Both the position numbers and the translations under genes were made by a program. Under the pieces are notes generated by a model. It was not told the DNA's origin. It saw nothing but the letters and a program-made list of their open reading frames with translations, and did not search any database. DNA of 64,000 nucleotides, taken from positions 52,355 to 116,354 of the forward strand of contig NZ_BSEV01000025.1 of assembly GCF_027922005.1 (NCBI RefSeq), written 5' to 3'. The stretch comes from Streptosporangium carneum. Lineage in GTDB: Bacteria > Actinomycetota > Actinomycetes > Streptosporangiales > Streptosporangiaceae. Of this stretch, positions 8,813 through 16,613 are shown one piece after another (position 1 is the stretch's first letter; the number at the start of each line of letters is the position of its first letter).

Positions 8813-8970
8813 GCAGGCCGGGAAGGATTTGGCGGTCACCGGTGTTGCCGTCCATGGCCATCGTGGGTGGATCTCGCAATAGGGTCGGAGTCTGAGAAGT
8901 TTCCTGCCCTTGCCGCCCCTCGGGGGAGGTCACCGCGACGGGCGTGGAACGAGATAGGACGGGAGGAGCC

Positions 8971-9675
8971 TTGACCGCACACGGCCTGATCGACACCACG
9001 GAGATGTACCTCCGCACGATCTTCGAGTTGGAGGAGGAGGGGATCACCCCTCTCCGTGCGCGAATCGCCGAGCGGCTTCAGCAGAGCGGTCCCACCGTCA
9101 GCCAGACGGTGGCCCGAATGGAGCGCGACGGCCTGGTCAGGGTCGAGGGAGACCGCCACCTGACCATGACCGATCTGGGCCGCACACTCGCGACGCGCGT
9201 CATGCGAAAGCACCGCCTCGCCGAGTGCCTGCTCACCCAGGTGATCGGACTGCCCTGGGAGGAGGTGCACGTCGAGGCGTGTCGCTGGGAGCACGTCATG
9301 TCCGAGTCCGTCGAGGCGCGGCTGGTCAGCCTGCTGAACAACCCGACGGAGGACCCGCACGGAAACCCCATCCCGGGCCTCGAGGAGCTGGGGGTCGCGG
9401 GCCTCACGGGCGTCGGATGGCAGTCGCTGCCGTCGATGGCCGCGTTGGCCGGACCCAGAGATATACCCGTCGTCGTCCGCCGAATTAGCGAACAAGTGCA
9501 AAGTGATCCGGCTGTGATGCTTAAACTCAAGCAAGTTGGGATACAACCCGGACGCGAGGTAACGCTCGCGGCGAGCGACGACGGTGTGCGGGTGACAGGT
9601 GACGACGAGGCGGAGAATACTCTGGCGGACCTTCCGCGAGACATCGCCGCGCACGTTTTCGTCTCCACCCGCTGA
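8971..9675 (+). CDS. DtxR family iron/manganese-dependent repressor
   Basis: The 234-residue product has the three DtxR parts. The winged helix is at about 5-70, with SGPTVSQTVARMERDGLV as recognition helix. The metal-binding dimerisation domain lies at about 70-140, including HRLAE, CRWEHVMSE and NPTEDPHGNPIP. An SH3-like C-terminal domain follows. The metal ligands Cys, Glu and His of the primary site are retained in the expected stretch. I chose the TTG at 8971, which sits behind GGAGG and yields the family N-terminus ending in GLIDTTEMYL. It probably represses metal-uptake genes when iron or manganese is bound. Confidence 0.92.
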   Translation: MTAHGLIDTTEMYLRTIFELEEEGITPLRARIAERLQQSGPTVSQTVARMERDGLVRVEGDRHLTMTDLGRTLATRVMRKHRLAECLLTQVIGLPWEEVHVEACRWEHVMSESVEARLVSLLNNPTEDPHGNPIPGLEELGVAGLTGVGWQSLPSMAALAGPRDIPVVVRRISEQVQSDPAVMLKLKQVGIQPGREVTLAASDDGVRVTGDDEAENTLADLPRDIAAHVFVSTR

Positions 9676-9795
9676 CCAAGCCCTCTCTGCTTGGTTGAAT
9701 TCCCCCCGGGAGACCCTCCACTCCCCTGCCGAGACCGCAGCAGGAGCAACCGTGGTTCGCTTTGTGCACAGCCGTCCCCAAGGGGTGGTCACCGG

Positions 9796-12024
9796 ATGAA
9801 ACGGTGGGGGGATCTCTCACAGGACGCCGCCGACCACCTCTCGGCAAGCTCGGTTCTCGACCATGCCGAGATGGCGGTGGTCGTCACCGACCGTTTCAGC
9901 AACGTCGTCTACTGGAACCCCTTCGCCGAGAGGCTGTTCGGCAGGCCGGGCCCCTCCGCCCGCGACCAGTCGCGCTCTCTCGGCATCATGGAGAAGGACC
10001 ATCCGCTCGCCGTCGAGCTCGCCAAACACGTGCTCAAGGGCGGCGTCTGGGAGGGCACCTTCGACGTCAAGCGCGGAGACGGCACGATCATCTACGTCCG
10101 GGCCCAGGCTGTGCCGTTGCGGCACCAGTCGGGCTCGGTGACGGGCATCGTCATCACCGCCCGCGAGGCGCTGCGCAGCAACGAGCGCGAGAAGGACCGC
10201 TTCGGGCTGCTCGAGCGGATCGGGGAACGGCTCGCGGGCTCGCTGTACGTCGAGGAGACGCTCAAGCGCGTCGCCGAGATGCTCGTCCCGCAGTTCGCCG
10301 ACCACTGCTTCATCGAGCTGATGGACGGCGGCCGGCTGATCAGGAAGGTCTCCAGCCACGTCCAGGGCTGGAGCCCGCCGCCGAACACCTGGGCCCCGCT
10401 CGGCGCGGAGATCCGCTACCCGACCGGCCACTACGCCGACATCGCGCTGCGCCGCCAGGAGACGATCCTCGTCGAGGACTTCTCCCAGACCAACTACCCG
10501 AGTCCCGGCGAGGGCAGCACCCGCCTCGCCGCCGAGATCGGCATGACCTCGGCCATCGTGGCGCCGCTGTGCGTGCGCGGCGAGGTCCTCGGCCTGATGT
10601 ACCTCGGCCTGTCCAACCTGACCGACCGGCGCAGCCCGCACTACGACGCCTTCGACCGCGACTTCGTCGGGGCGATCGCCACCCGGGTCGCGCTGGCCGT
10701 CGACAACGCCCTGCTGTTCGAGGAGGAGCGGCACACCGCCGAGTCCTTCCAGAAGAACCTGCTGCCGCCCCAGCCGCTGCCCGAGCTCGACGGCCTCGAG
10801 ATCGCGGTCCGCTACTACCCCGCGGCGCCGCTCGCCTCGCACGGCCAGGGCATCCAGACCCAGGTCGGCGGCGACTGGTACGACGTCATCCCGCTGTCGG
10901 CGGGCCGGGTCGGCATCGTCATCGGCGACGTCGAGGGCAGAGGGGCCAAGGCCGCCGCCGTCATGGGCCAGCTGCGGGCCGCGCTGCGCGCGTTCGCCCA
11001 GGACGACAAGCCGCCCGCGGAGATCCTCGCCAGGCTCGACGACTGGACGCACAGCATCGCCACCCCCGAGTGGGACGACAGCGGCGCCGACATCAGCGTG
11101 CCGCCCATCGTCACCTGCCAGTACCTCGTCTACGACGCCTGGTCGCGGCAGCTGTCGTTCGCGAACGCCGGACACGCCCCGCCGCTGCTCCTGGTCGACG
11201 GCACCTGCTCCGAGCTGGAGATCGAGGAGGTCGGCAAGCCCCTCGGCGTCCGCGCCCGCGGCATAAACGCCGACCTGGTCTACAAGGAGGAGACGCGGAC
11301 GCTGCCCGCCGGGGCCGCGCTGCTGCTGTACACCGACGGTCTCGTCGACCGCCGTCCCGTGCGCGACGCCGACGCCAAGCCGCCCAGCGACGAGGAGACC
11401 CTCGCGACGCTCTTCGGCAAGCTCATCGAGATCTCCGAGGACTCGGTGGAGAACATCGCCGACGCCGCGACGGTCGCGGTGCCCGGCGAGATCGACGACG
11501 ACATGGCCATCCTGGTCGTCAGGTCCGCCCGCGACGAGCTCGACGTCGAGGAGCGCACCTTCCCCGCCCAGCCGATCATGGTCGGTGAGGCCCGCAGGAT
11601 GGCGGCTGAGGCGTTCAGCGGCTGGAACGTCCCCGAGGAGCGCGCCGAGCTGGCCTGCCTGCTGGTCTCCGAGGTGGTGACCAACGTCGTGCTGCACGCG
11701 GCCAACGCCAGCGTCCCGCGTCACGAGCTGATGGTCGACACCACCGTCCCCTTCTCGTTCGAGGACTCCTGGGACGTCCCCGGCTTCGAGGACGAGGTCG
11801 TCACCGAGAAGGAGTTCACCCTCAGGCTCCGCAGGGGCGGGGAGTCGGTCTGGGTCGAGGTCTTCGACCAGGACCTCCGCCTTCCCCGCATCCGCAGCGC
11901 GGGGGAGAACGACGAGGGCGGGCGGGGCCTCTACCTCGTCGACCAGCTCGCCAGACGCTGGGGTTCGCGCCCCACCAGGGAGGGCAAGGCCGTCTGGTTC
12001 GAGATCCCCACCAAGGCCCGCTGA
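9796..12024 (+). CDS. PAS-GAF-SpoIIE phosphatase-HATPase multidomain regulator
   Basis: This 742-residue soluble protein combines four modules. A PAS domain lies at about 18-120 (VVYWNPFAERLFG). A GAF sensor lies at about 140-310. A PP2C/SpoIIE phosphatase lies at about 320-575, with metal-binding motifs GGDWYDV, GDVEGRG, YTDGL and DDMAILVV. A C-terminal RsbW-like kinase ATPase lies at about 585-740, with N-box SEVVTNVVLHA and G-box GGRGLYLVD. Having both phosphatase and anti-sigma kinase in one chain suggests self-contained control of a STAS antagonist such as the protein at 346. The ATG at 9796 follows AGGGGTGG. Upstream in-frame residues are poor and were excluded. Confidence 0.92.
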   Translation: MKRWGDLSQDAADHLSASSVLDHAEMAVVVTDRFSNVVYWNPFAERLFGRPGPSARDQSRSLGIMEKDHPLAVELAKHVLKGGVWEGTFDVKRGDGTIIYVRAQAVPLRHQSGSVTGIVITAREALRSNEREKDRFGLLERIGERLAGSLYVEETLKRVAEMLVPQFADHCFIELMDGGRLIRKVSSHVQGWSPPPNTWAPLGAEIRYPTGHYADIALRRQETILVEDFSQTNYPSPGEGSTRLAAEIGMTSAIVAPLCVRGEVLGLMYLGLSNLTDRRSPHYDAFDRDFVGAIATRVALAVDNALLFEEERHTAESFQKNLLPPQPLPELDGLEIAVRYYPAAPLASHGQGIQTQVGGDWYDVIPLSAGRVGIVIGDVEGRGAKAAAVMGQLRAALRAFAQDDKPPAEILARLDDWTHSIATPEWDDSGADISVPPIVTCQYLVYDAWSRQLSFANAGHAPPLLLVDGTCSELEIEEVGKPLGVRARGINADLVYKEETRTLPAGAALLLYTDGLVDRRPVRDADAKPPSDEETLATLFGKLIEISEDSVENIADAATVAVPGEIDDDMAILVVRSARDELDVEERTFPAQPIMVGEARRMAAEAFSGWNVPEERAELACLLVSEVVTNVVLHAANASVPRHELMVDTTVPFSFEDSWDVPGFEDEVVTEKEFTLRLRRGGESVWVEVFDQDLRLPRIRSAGENDEGGRGLYLVDQLARRWGSRPTREGKAVWFEIPTKAR

Positions 12025-12350
12025 CCCGGGCTTTCATGCCCCGCGCTTGTTCGTCCTGAGTTCGCCTGCCGGGGTGGGTGTGTGTCTTCGCCGGGTTCGT
12101 GGTGTTTCCGGGTGCCGGTACGGCTGATCCGGGCTTTCATACCCCGCGCCTGGCCGTCCTGAGTTCGTCTGCCGGGGTAGGTGTGTGTCTTCGCCGGGTT
12201 CGTGGTGCTTTCAGGCACCAATACGGCGGGTGCGGCTGATCCGGGCTTTCACGTCCCGCGCTTGTTCGTCCTGGGTTCGTCTGCCGGGGTGGGTGTGTGT
12301 CTTCGCCGGGTTCGTGGTGCTTTCAGGCGCCGGTACGGCGAGTGCCGACA
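12025..12350. repeat. Three imperfect ~103-112 base tandem repeats with a signal-peptide-like reading
   Basis: Copies begin near 12025, 12128 and 12240, recognisable by CCGGGCTTTCA followed by TTCGTCCTG and GTGTGTGTCTTCGCCGGG. Read forward, each copy gives a hydrophobic segment such as CVFAGFVVLSG. In the last copy this is followed by TASADTD, which looks like a signal peptidase site, and a stop after SGAFERRATR. Copies 2 and 3 are out of frame with each other, so no intact secreted protein results. They may be duplicated remnants of the 5' end of a secreted-protein gene. Confidence 0.7.
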
Positions 12351-12410
12351 CGGACATGTCCGGTGCCTTCGAACGGCGCGCGACCCGGTGAACGTTCCCG
12401 GTCGCGGCAC
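12301..12410. repeat. Left copy of a ~110-base direct repeat flanking the hydrolase gene
   Basis: This segment matches 13573-13682 closely, including the shared stretches GAACGGCGCGCGACCCGGTG and AACGTTCCCGGTC. It overlaps the third tandem copy described above. Confidence 0.8.
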
Positions 12411-12505
12411 CACTCGTCCGCCCCCCTCACGTCCCGCTTGCCCTGGTTGCCGGGACCCGCCGGAGCACGCTAGGAGATGCCCGCGATCGGTGCTTCACTC
12501 GGGAC

Positions 12506-13279
12506 ATGGATCTGGCCTTCGAACGCCGCGGGACCGGAACGCCCCTGGTCCTGCTGCACGGCATCGGGCACCACTGGCAGGCATGGCTGCCGGTGCTCGA
12601 CCGTCTCGCCGAGGAGCGGGACGTGATCGCCGTCGACTTCCCCGGCTTCGGCGCTTCCCCGCCGCTGCCCCCTGGCTCGCCGTACACGGCTGAGACCCTT
12701 GCTGACGCGGTCGAGTCCTTCTGCGCGACGCTCGACCTTCGCGAGCCACACGTCGCGGGCAACTCCATGGGCGGCTACGTCGCCCTCGAACTGGCGTCGA
12801 GAGGTGTGGTCCGCACGGCGACCGCGATCTCTCCCGCCGGTTTCTGGAACCGGAGCGAGTTCGTCTACGCGCGAGCCGTGCTCAGGGCGCTCAGGGCCTC
12901 TGCCACGGCGGTGCTCCCGCGCCAGGCCCCGGTCACCCTGGAGCACCCGCTGGGACACGCGATCTCGGTGGGCATGCTGGTGGCCCATCCGTCCAGGCTC
13001 TCCACGGAGGCGGTGCGCGCGGGGGCCCAGGCGCTGCGGGACGCCCCCGGGTTCGACGACACCCTCGACTCCTTCGCCTGGCTGATGCCCCCCGCGCCGC
13101 CGAAGACGCCGATCACGATCGCCTGGGGTGAGCGCGACCGGCTGCTGCCCCGGCGGCAGGCCGTACGGGCCGCCAGATGGTCGGGGCAGCGGGTGAGGCT
13201 GCTGCGGGGCTGCGGGCACCTGCCGATGAGCGACGCCCCCGAACTCGTCGCCGAAGTGCTGCTGGAGGGATCCCGCTGA
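12506..13279 (+). CDS. Alpha/beta hydrolase
   Basis: This 257-residue protein has the complete alpha/beta hydrolase core. The oxyanion HG is at 18-19, nucleophile Ser87 is in GNSMGG, Asp211 is in WGERDRLLP and His238 is in GCGHLPMSD. It has no signal peptide, so it should act in the cytoplasm on an ester, lactone or similar small substrate that cannot be named from sequence. The gene is bracketed by a 110-base direct repeat (12301 and 13573) and followed by a 39-base minisatellite. This suggests the locus has been duplicated or rearranged locally. Confidence 0.87.
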   Translation: MDLAFERRGTGTPLVLLHGIGHHWQAWLPVLDRLAEERDVIAVDFPGFGASPPLPPGSPYTAETLADAVESFCATLDLREPHVAGNSMGGYVALELASRGVVRTATAISPAGFWNRSEFVYARAVLRALRASATAVLPRQAPVTLEHPLGHAISVGMLVAHPSRLSTEAVRAGAQALRDAPGFDDTLDSFAWLMPPAPPKTPITIAWGERDRLLPRRQAVRAARWSGQRVRLLRGCGHLPMSDAPELVAEVLLEGSR

Positions 13280-13287
13280 CCACGCAC

Positions 13288-13500
13288 CCACACAACCGCG
13301 TAACCACCTACCTGAGCACCGCGCAGCCACACAACCGCGTAACCACCTACCTGAGCACCGCGTAGCTACGCAATCGCGTAACCACCTACCTGAGCACCGC
13401 GCAGCCACACAACCGAGTAACCACCTACCTGAGCACCGCGTAGCTACGCAATCGCGTAACCACCTACCTGAGCACCGCTTAGCCACCTACCTGAGCACCG
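13288..13500. repeat. 39-base tandem repeat, five copies plus a partial copy
   Basis: The shared core TAACCACCTACCTGAGCACC recurs at 13301, 13340, 13379, 13418 and 13457 with exact 39-base spacing. A shortened sixth copy ends near 13500. Alternate copies carry GCAGCCACACAACCG or TAGCTACGCAATCG, suggesting duplication of a two-unit block. The period is a multiple of three, but the forward frame is broken by stops. Confidence 0.9.
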
Positions 13501-13572
13501 CGTAGCCACGCGAGCGCGCACCTGCGTGACCACGCGGTCGCGTCCAACGCACCTCGCGTGGTGATCGCATAC

Positions 13573-13682
13573 CTTCACCGGGTCCGTGGTGTCTCCAGGC
13601 GCCGGTACGGCGATTGCCGACACAGGCATGTCCGGCGCCTTCGAACGGCGCGCGACCCGGTGAACGTTCCCGGTCACGGCAC
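13573..13682. repeat. Right copy of the ~110-base direct repeat
   Basis: This copy matches 12301-12410 with about ten scattered changes. It also ends in a short open stretch reading SGAFERRATR and a stop. Together the pair flanks the alpha/beta hydrolase gene and the 39-base array. Confidence 0.8.
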
Positions 13683-13783
13683 CAGGCACCCGGCGCACGG
13701 GTGTCCGGTGCTCGGGGCCTAGATGCTTGGGCGTCCGGGGTGCTCAGAGGGCGATCGGGTCCTGGCGCGTCCCTGTACGGCGC

Positions 13784-13859
13784 AGCACCTCGGTCAGGTC
13801 GGCCACCTCGGTCAGGTTGGCCACCTCGGCCGGACCGGCTTCCTGGACGCTTCCTGGAC
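13784..13859. repeat. Short tandem repeats ahead of the MmyB-type remnant
   Basis: An 18-base unit, CACCTCGGTCAGGTYGGC, occurs nearly three times from 13784. It is followed by two copies of the 11-base GCTTCCTGGAC at 13838-13859. The regulator remnant begins directly after these repeats, where its N-terminal half should be. Confidence 0.75.
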
Positions 13860-14224
13860 GAACGGACCAAGGAGATCCTCGTCGACCGGGCGCCGAAGGC
13901 CAGGGCGGCGGTCGCCCAGCTGCGGCTCAGCGCCGCCAGGTGTCCGGAGGAGCCCGGATTCACGGCGCCGGTCGGAGAGCTGTCGGTCAAAAGCGAGCTG
14001 TTCCGGCACCGGTGGGCCGATCACAAGGTCTGGGAGGACCATGATCACAATGTCCGGGAGAAGACCCGGGGACCATGAGGCTCCGGCATCCGTTCGTCGG
14101 CGAGCTGACCCCGCGCCGTCAGACGCCCACGGTGGCCGGAGCGACCGACCAGGCGTTGGTCGTCTACGCGGCGGAGCCGGGGGCCGATGCCGAGGCGGCG
14201 CTGCGGCTGCCGGCCGGCTGGACG
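13854..14224 (+). pseudogene. Remnant of an XRE regulator with MmyB-like ligand-binding domain
   Basis: Only the C-terminal MmyB-like domain is recognisable. A first frame reads RAAVAQLRLSAARCPEEPGF and then GELSVKSELFRHRWADH. It ends at a stop at 14076-14078 just after NVREKTRG. The same domain continues one frame over from 14075 as RLRHPFVGELT and ALVVYAAEPG, finishing near LPAGWT. The intact family reads through this point, so a frameshift is present. The stretch between WADH and VREK also contains an extra imperfect duplication. The N-terminal helix-turn-helix is missing and replaced by tandem repeats. I regard this as a decayed gene. Confidence 0.72.
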
Positions 14225-14386
14225 CTAGCGGAACGTCTGCCCCCACATGGCGAGCACCACCAGGACGAACACGATCATGATGCCCGCGTAGGCGATCGTG
14301 CCGAGCCTCAGTGCGCGCCGCACCCGGTTGAGCCCCCAGGCGAACAGGAACGCCAGGAAGATCAGCAGGATCAGTCCGCTGTCCAT
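14225..14386 (-). CDS. Small two-helix membrane protein (53 residues)
   Basis: This short frame is too small for most gene callers. It reads MDSGLILLIFLAFLFAWGLN, then a basic turn RVRRALRL, then a second hydrophobic helix from IAYAGIMIVF to LAMWG, ending TFR. Two helices joined by an arginine-rich turn suggest a hairpin in the membrane with both ends outside. The ATG has a modest GAGGCGG box. The frame ends exactly where the MmyB remnant fades. I do not recognise the family, but the clean hydrophobic pattern argues for a real protein. Confidence 0.6.
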   Translation of the reverse strand: MDSGLILLIFLAFLFAWGLNRVRRALRLGTIAYAGIMIVFVLVVLAMWGQTFR

Positions 14387-14500
14387 CAACACCGCCTCAG
14401 GGGAGCCTACGCTGACCAGTATGCGTCGGCCGCGAGGATCTTGTGATGATTAACCGCGACGCCGCGTCCTGTGGAATGGTTGCCGCCTGTGAGTAGATGG

Positions 14501-15145
14501 ATGAAAGTGACACGCGTTCCGTCGTTCCTCCAGAAGGCCGTGCCCGGCTCCACGTCGAGCTTCGCCACGGGCCTCACGCCGACGTCCAGGGCGGGCTCCG
14601 TGGCGCGCGCCGTGCCGGTCGCCGTAGTGGGCGCCGCGTTGGTCGCCGTCCTGTCGGCGTGTTCGACGGGAGGCGGCTCGTCCGCGACCTCGCCGAGCCC
14701 CGCCGCCTCGACGACCGCTCCGGGAGCTCCGACAAGCACGCCGACGGACGCGCCGCCCTCGGGCATGCCGACGGAGGATCGGCCCACGGGCTCCCCTTCG
14801 TCCTCCGCCGCCGCGACGCCCGAGGCCGAGCCGTCGCGGACCGGGGGCGTCAAGGAGGTCGACACCGAGGCGACCGGGGCGATCAGCCTGCTGGGGAACG
14901 GCTCGATCGTGGTCGACACCGGCAAGGGTGTGCGAGAGGCGAAGCTCACCGGCGACACGATCGTGCTCGACGTGCAGGGGAGCGTCTGCGACCAGGGAGC
15001 GATCCCGCACCGGTGCACGTCCGCGCAGCTGTCTAAGGCGCTCAAGGCGGGTGTCTCGTTCGAGGGCAAGGTGCTGATCGCGGACGGCGTGGCCGTGAAG
15101 GTCGAGGAGATCGTCAAGGAGGACAGCGCGGCGTCCGACGGGTGA
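14501..15145 (+). CDS. Putative lipoprotein with Ser/Thr/Pro-rich linker
   Basis: The product of about 214 residues has a hydrophobic segment ending in the lipobox LSAC, so the cysteine should be lipid-modified and the protein tethered outside the membrane. A low-complexity stretch rich in Ser, Thr, Pro and Ala follows. A compact C-terminal domain of about 90 residues then begins near GGVKEVDTEATGAISLLG and contains two cysteines in VCDQGAIPHRCTS. The start is uncertain: GTG at 14471 or 14489 and ATG at 14501 are all in frame. I do not recognise the C-terminal domain. Confidence 0.7.
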   Translation: MKVTRVPSFLQKAVPGSTSSFATGLTPTSRAGSVARAVPVAVVGAALVAVLSACSTGGGSSATSPSPAASTTAPGAPTSTPTDAPPSGMPTEDRPTGSPSSSAAATPEAEPSRTGGVKEVDTEATGAISLLGNGSIVVDTGKGVREAKLTGDTIVLDVQGSVCDQGAIPHRCTSAQLSKALKAGVSFEGKVLIADGVAVKVEEIVKEDSAASDG

Positions 15146-15235
15146 GCGGCGGGGCGAGCAGCGGGGTGAGCGGCGGGGCGAGCAGCGGGGTGAGCGGCGG
15201 GGCGAGCAGCGGGGTGGGCAGCGGGGTGGGCGCGG
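15145..15235. repeat. 24-base tandem repeat between convergent genes
   Basis: The unit AGCGGCGGGGCGAGCAGCGG followed by GGTG is repeated about three times. It fills the whole gap between the lipoprotein stop and the acyl-CoA dehydrogenase stop. Confidence 0.8.
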
Positions 15236-16381
15236 TCAGAAGCCGAACGAGCGGCCGATGATCTCCTTCATGATCTCGGTCGTGCCGCCGTAGATGGTCT
15301 GCACACGGCTGTCGATCCAGGCCTTGGCCACGGGATACTCCATCATGTAGCCGTAGCCGCCGTGCAGCTGGAGACAGCGGTCGACGACCTTGGTCTGCAG
15401 CTCGGTCGTCCACCACTTGGCCTTGGCGGCGTCCACGGCGCTCAGCTCCCCGGCGTTGAGCGCCAGGATGCACTTGTCCACGTAGTGGCGGGCGATCTCG
15501 ACCTCGGTGTCCAGCTCGGCCAGCACGAACCGGGTGTTCTGGAAGCTGCCGATGCTCTGACCGAAGGCCTTGCGGGTCCTGCAGTACTCGATGGTCGTCC
15601 GCAGGACGCTCTCCGCCGTCGCCACGGCCATCACGGCGATCGACAGGCGCTCCTGCGGAAGGTTGGCCATCAGCTGGAAGAAGCCCTGGCCCTCCTGCTC
15701 GCCCAGCAGGTTGGCGGCGGGCACCCGGACGTCGTCGAAGAACAGCTCCGCCGTGTCCTGGGCGTGCATGCCGATCTTCTCCAGGTTGCGGCCCCGGCTG
15801 AACCCCTCCATGCCCCGCTCGACGACGAGCAGCGAGACGCCCTTGGCGCCCGCCTCCGGGGCGGTCTTGGCGACCACGACGACCAGGTCGGAGTTGATGC
15901 CGTTGGTGATGAAGGTCTTCTGGCCGTTGACGACGTAGTGGTCGCCCTCGCGCACGGCGGTCGTCCTGATGCCCTGCAGGTCGCTGCCCGCGCCCGGCTC
16001 CGTCATCGCGACAGCCGTGATCAGCTCGCCGCTGACGAATCCGGGCAGCCAGCGGGCCTTCTGCTCGTCGTTCGTGAGGTCCACGAAGTACGGGGCCATC
16101 ACGTCGTTGTGCAGGGAGTAGCCCAGACCGGTGGCCCCGATCCCCATGACCTCCTCGACGATCACCGCGTTGTAGCGGAAGTCCTTGATCCCCGCCCCGC
16201 CGTACTCCTCCGGCACCCCGAAGCCGAACATCCCGATCTCTCCGGCCTTCTTCCACACCTCACGCGGGACGATGCCGTCCTTCTCCCACCGGTCGTGGTG
16301 GGGGACGACCTCACGGGCCAGGAAATCGTGCACGGTCTCCCGGAAGAGCAGGTGCTCCTCCTCGAAGAGGTCTCGCTGCAT
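15236..16381 (-). CDS. Acyl-CoA dehydrogenase
   Basis: This 381-residue FAD enzyme has the full acyl-CoA dehydrogenase fold, including the flavin motif AMTEPGAGSD and the C-terminal segment IYGGTTEIMKEIIGR. The base position used by medium-chain enzymes, the Glu in YEGT, is Gly365 here. Glu244 in LPQERLSIAV occupies the alternative base position seen in long-chain and isovaleryl-CoA dehydrogenases. It therefore should be active with long or branched acyl-CoA. The ATG at 16381 follows GGAGG. An upstream ATG would add 18 residues with no ribosome site. The thiolase at 41989 and the crotonase at 1513 are distant. Confidence 0.92.
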   Translation of the reverse strand: MQRDLFEEEHLLFRETVHDFLAREVVPHHDRWEKDGIVPREVWKKAGEIGMFGFGVPEEYGGAGIKDFRYNAVIVEEVMGIGATGLGYSLHNDVMAPYFVDLTNDEQKARWLPGFVSGELITAVAMTEPGAGSDLQGIRTTAVREGDHYVVNGQKTFITNGINSDLVVVVAKTAPEAGAKGVSLLVVERGMEGFSRGRNLEKIGMHAQDTAELFFDDVRVPAANLLGEQEGQGFFQLMANLPQERLSIAVMAVATAESVLRTTIEYCRTRKAFGQSIGSFQNTRFVLAELDTEVEIARHYVDKCILALNAGELSAVDAAKAKWWTTELQTKVVDRCLQLHGGYGYMMEYPVAKAWIDSRVQTIYGGTTEIMKEIIGRSFGF

Positions 16382-16613
16382 GGACTGCCTCCTTGACTCG
16401 AGGCCAGAATACGATTCTGTTACTCCCAGGTACACCCAGTTGACGGGCCTTGTACGCCTCTCGCCCAGAAGCTGACCGCATCACAAGTCCGCCACAGTCT
16501 CCTGGAGGTCTTGTCATCTTCCTGCGTCAGGGGGGCGGGGGGCGGTACGATCCGGGCCGAGTTGTGATTAGATGCCCAGTTTTATGGCCGGATTCCGATG
16601 ATCGAGGTGTCCA

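Noticed and set aside
12470..13486. Minus-strand frame with 13-residue repeats (CSGRWLRDCVATR)
   Set aside because: The repeats come from the 39-base minisatellite and the rest is antisense of the alpha/beta hydrolase. No ribosome site or known fold.
13288..13500. Possible CRISPR array
   Set aside because: Units are contiguous 39-base tandem copies with no unique spacers, and no cas genes are nearby.
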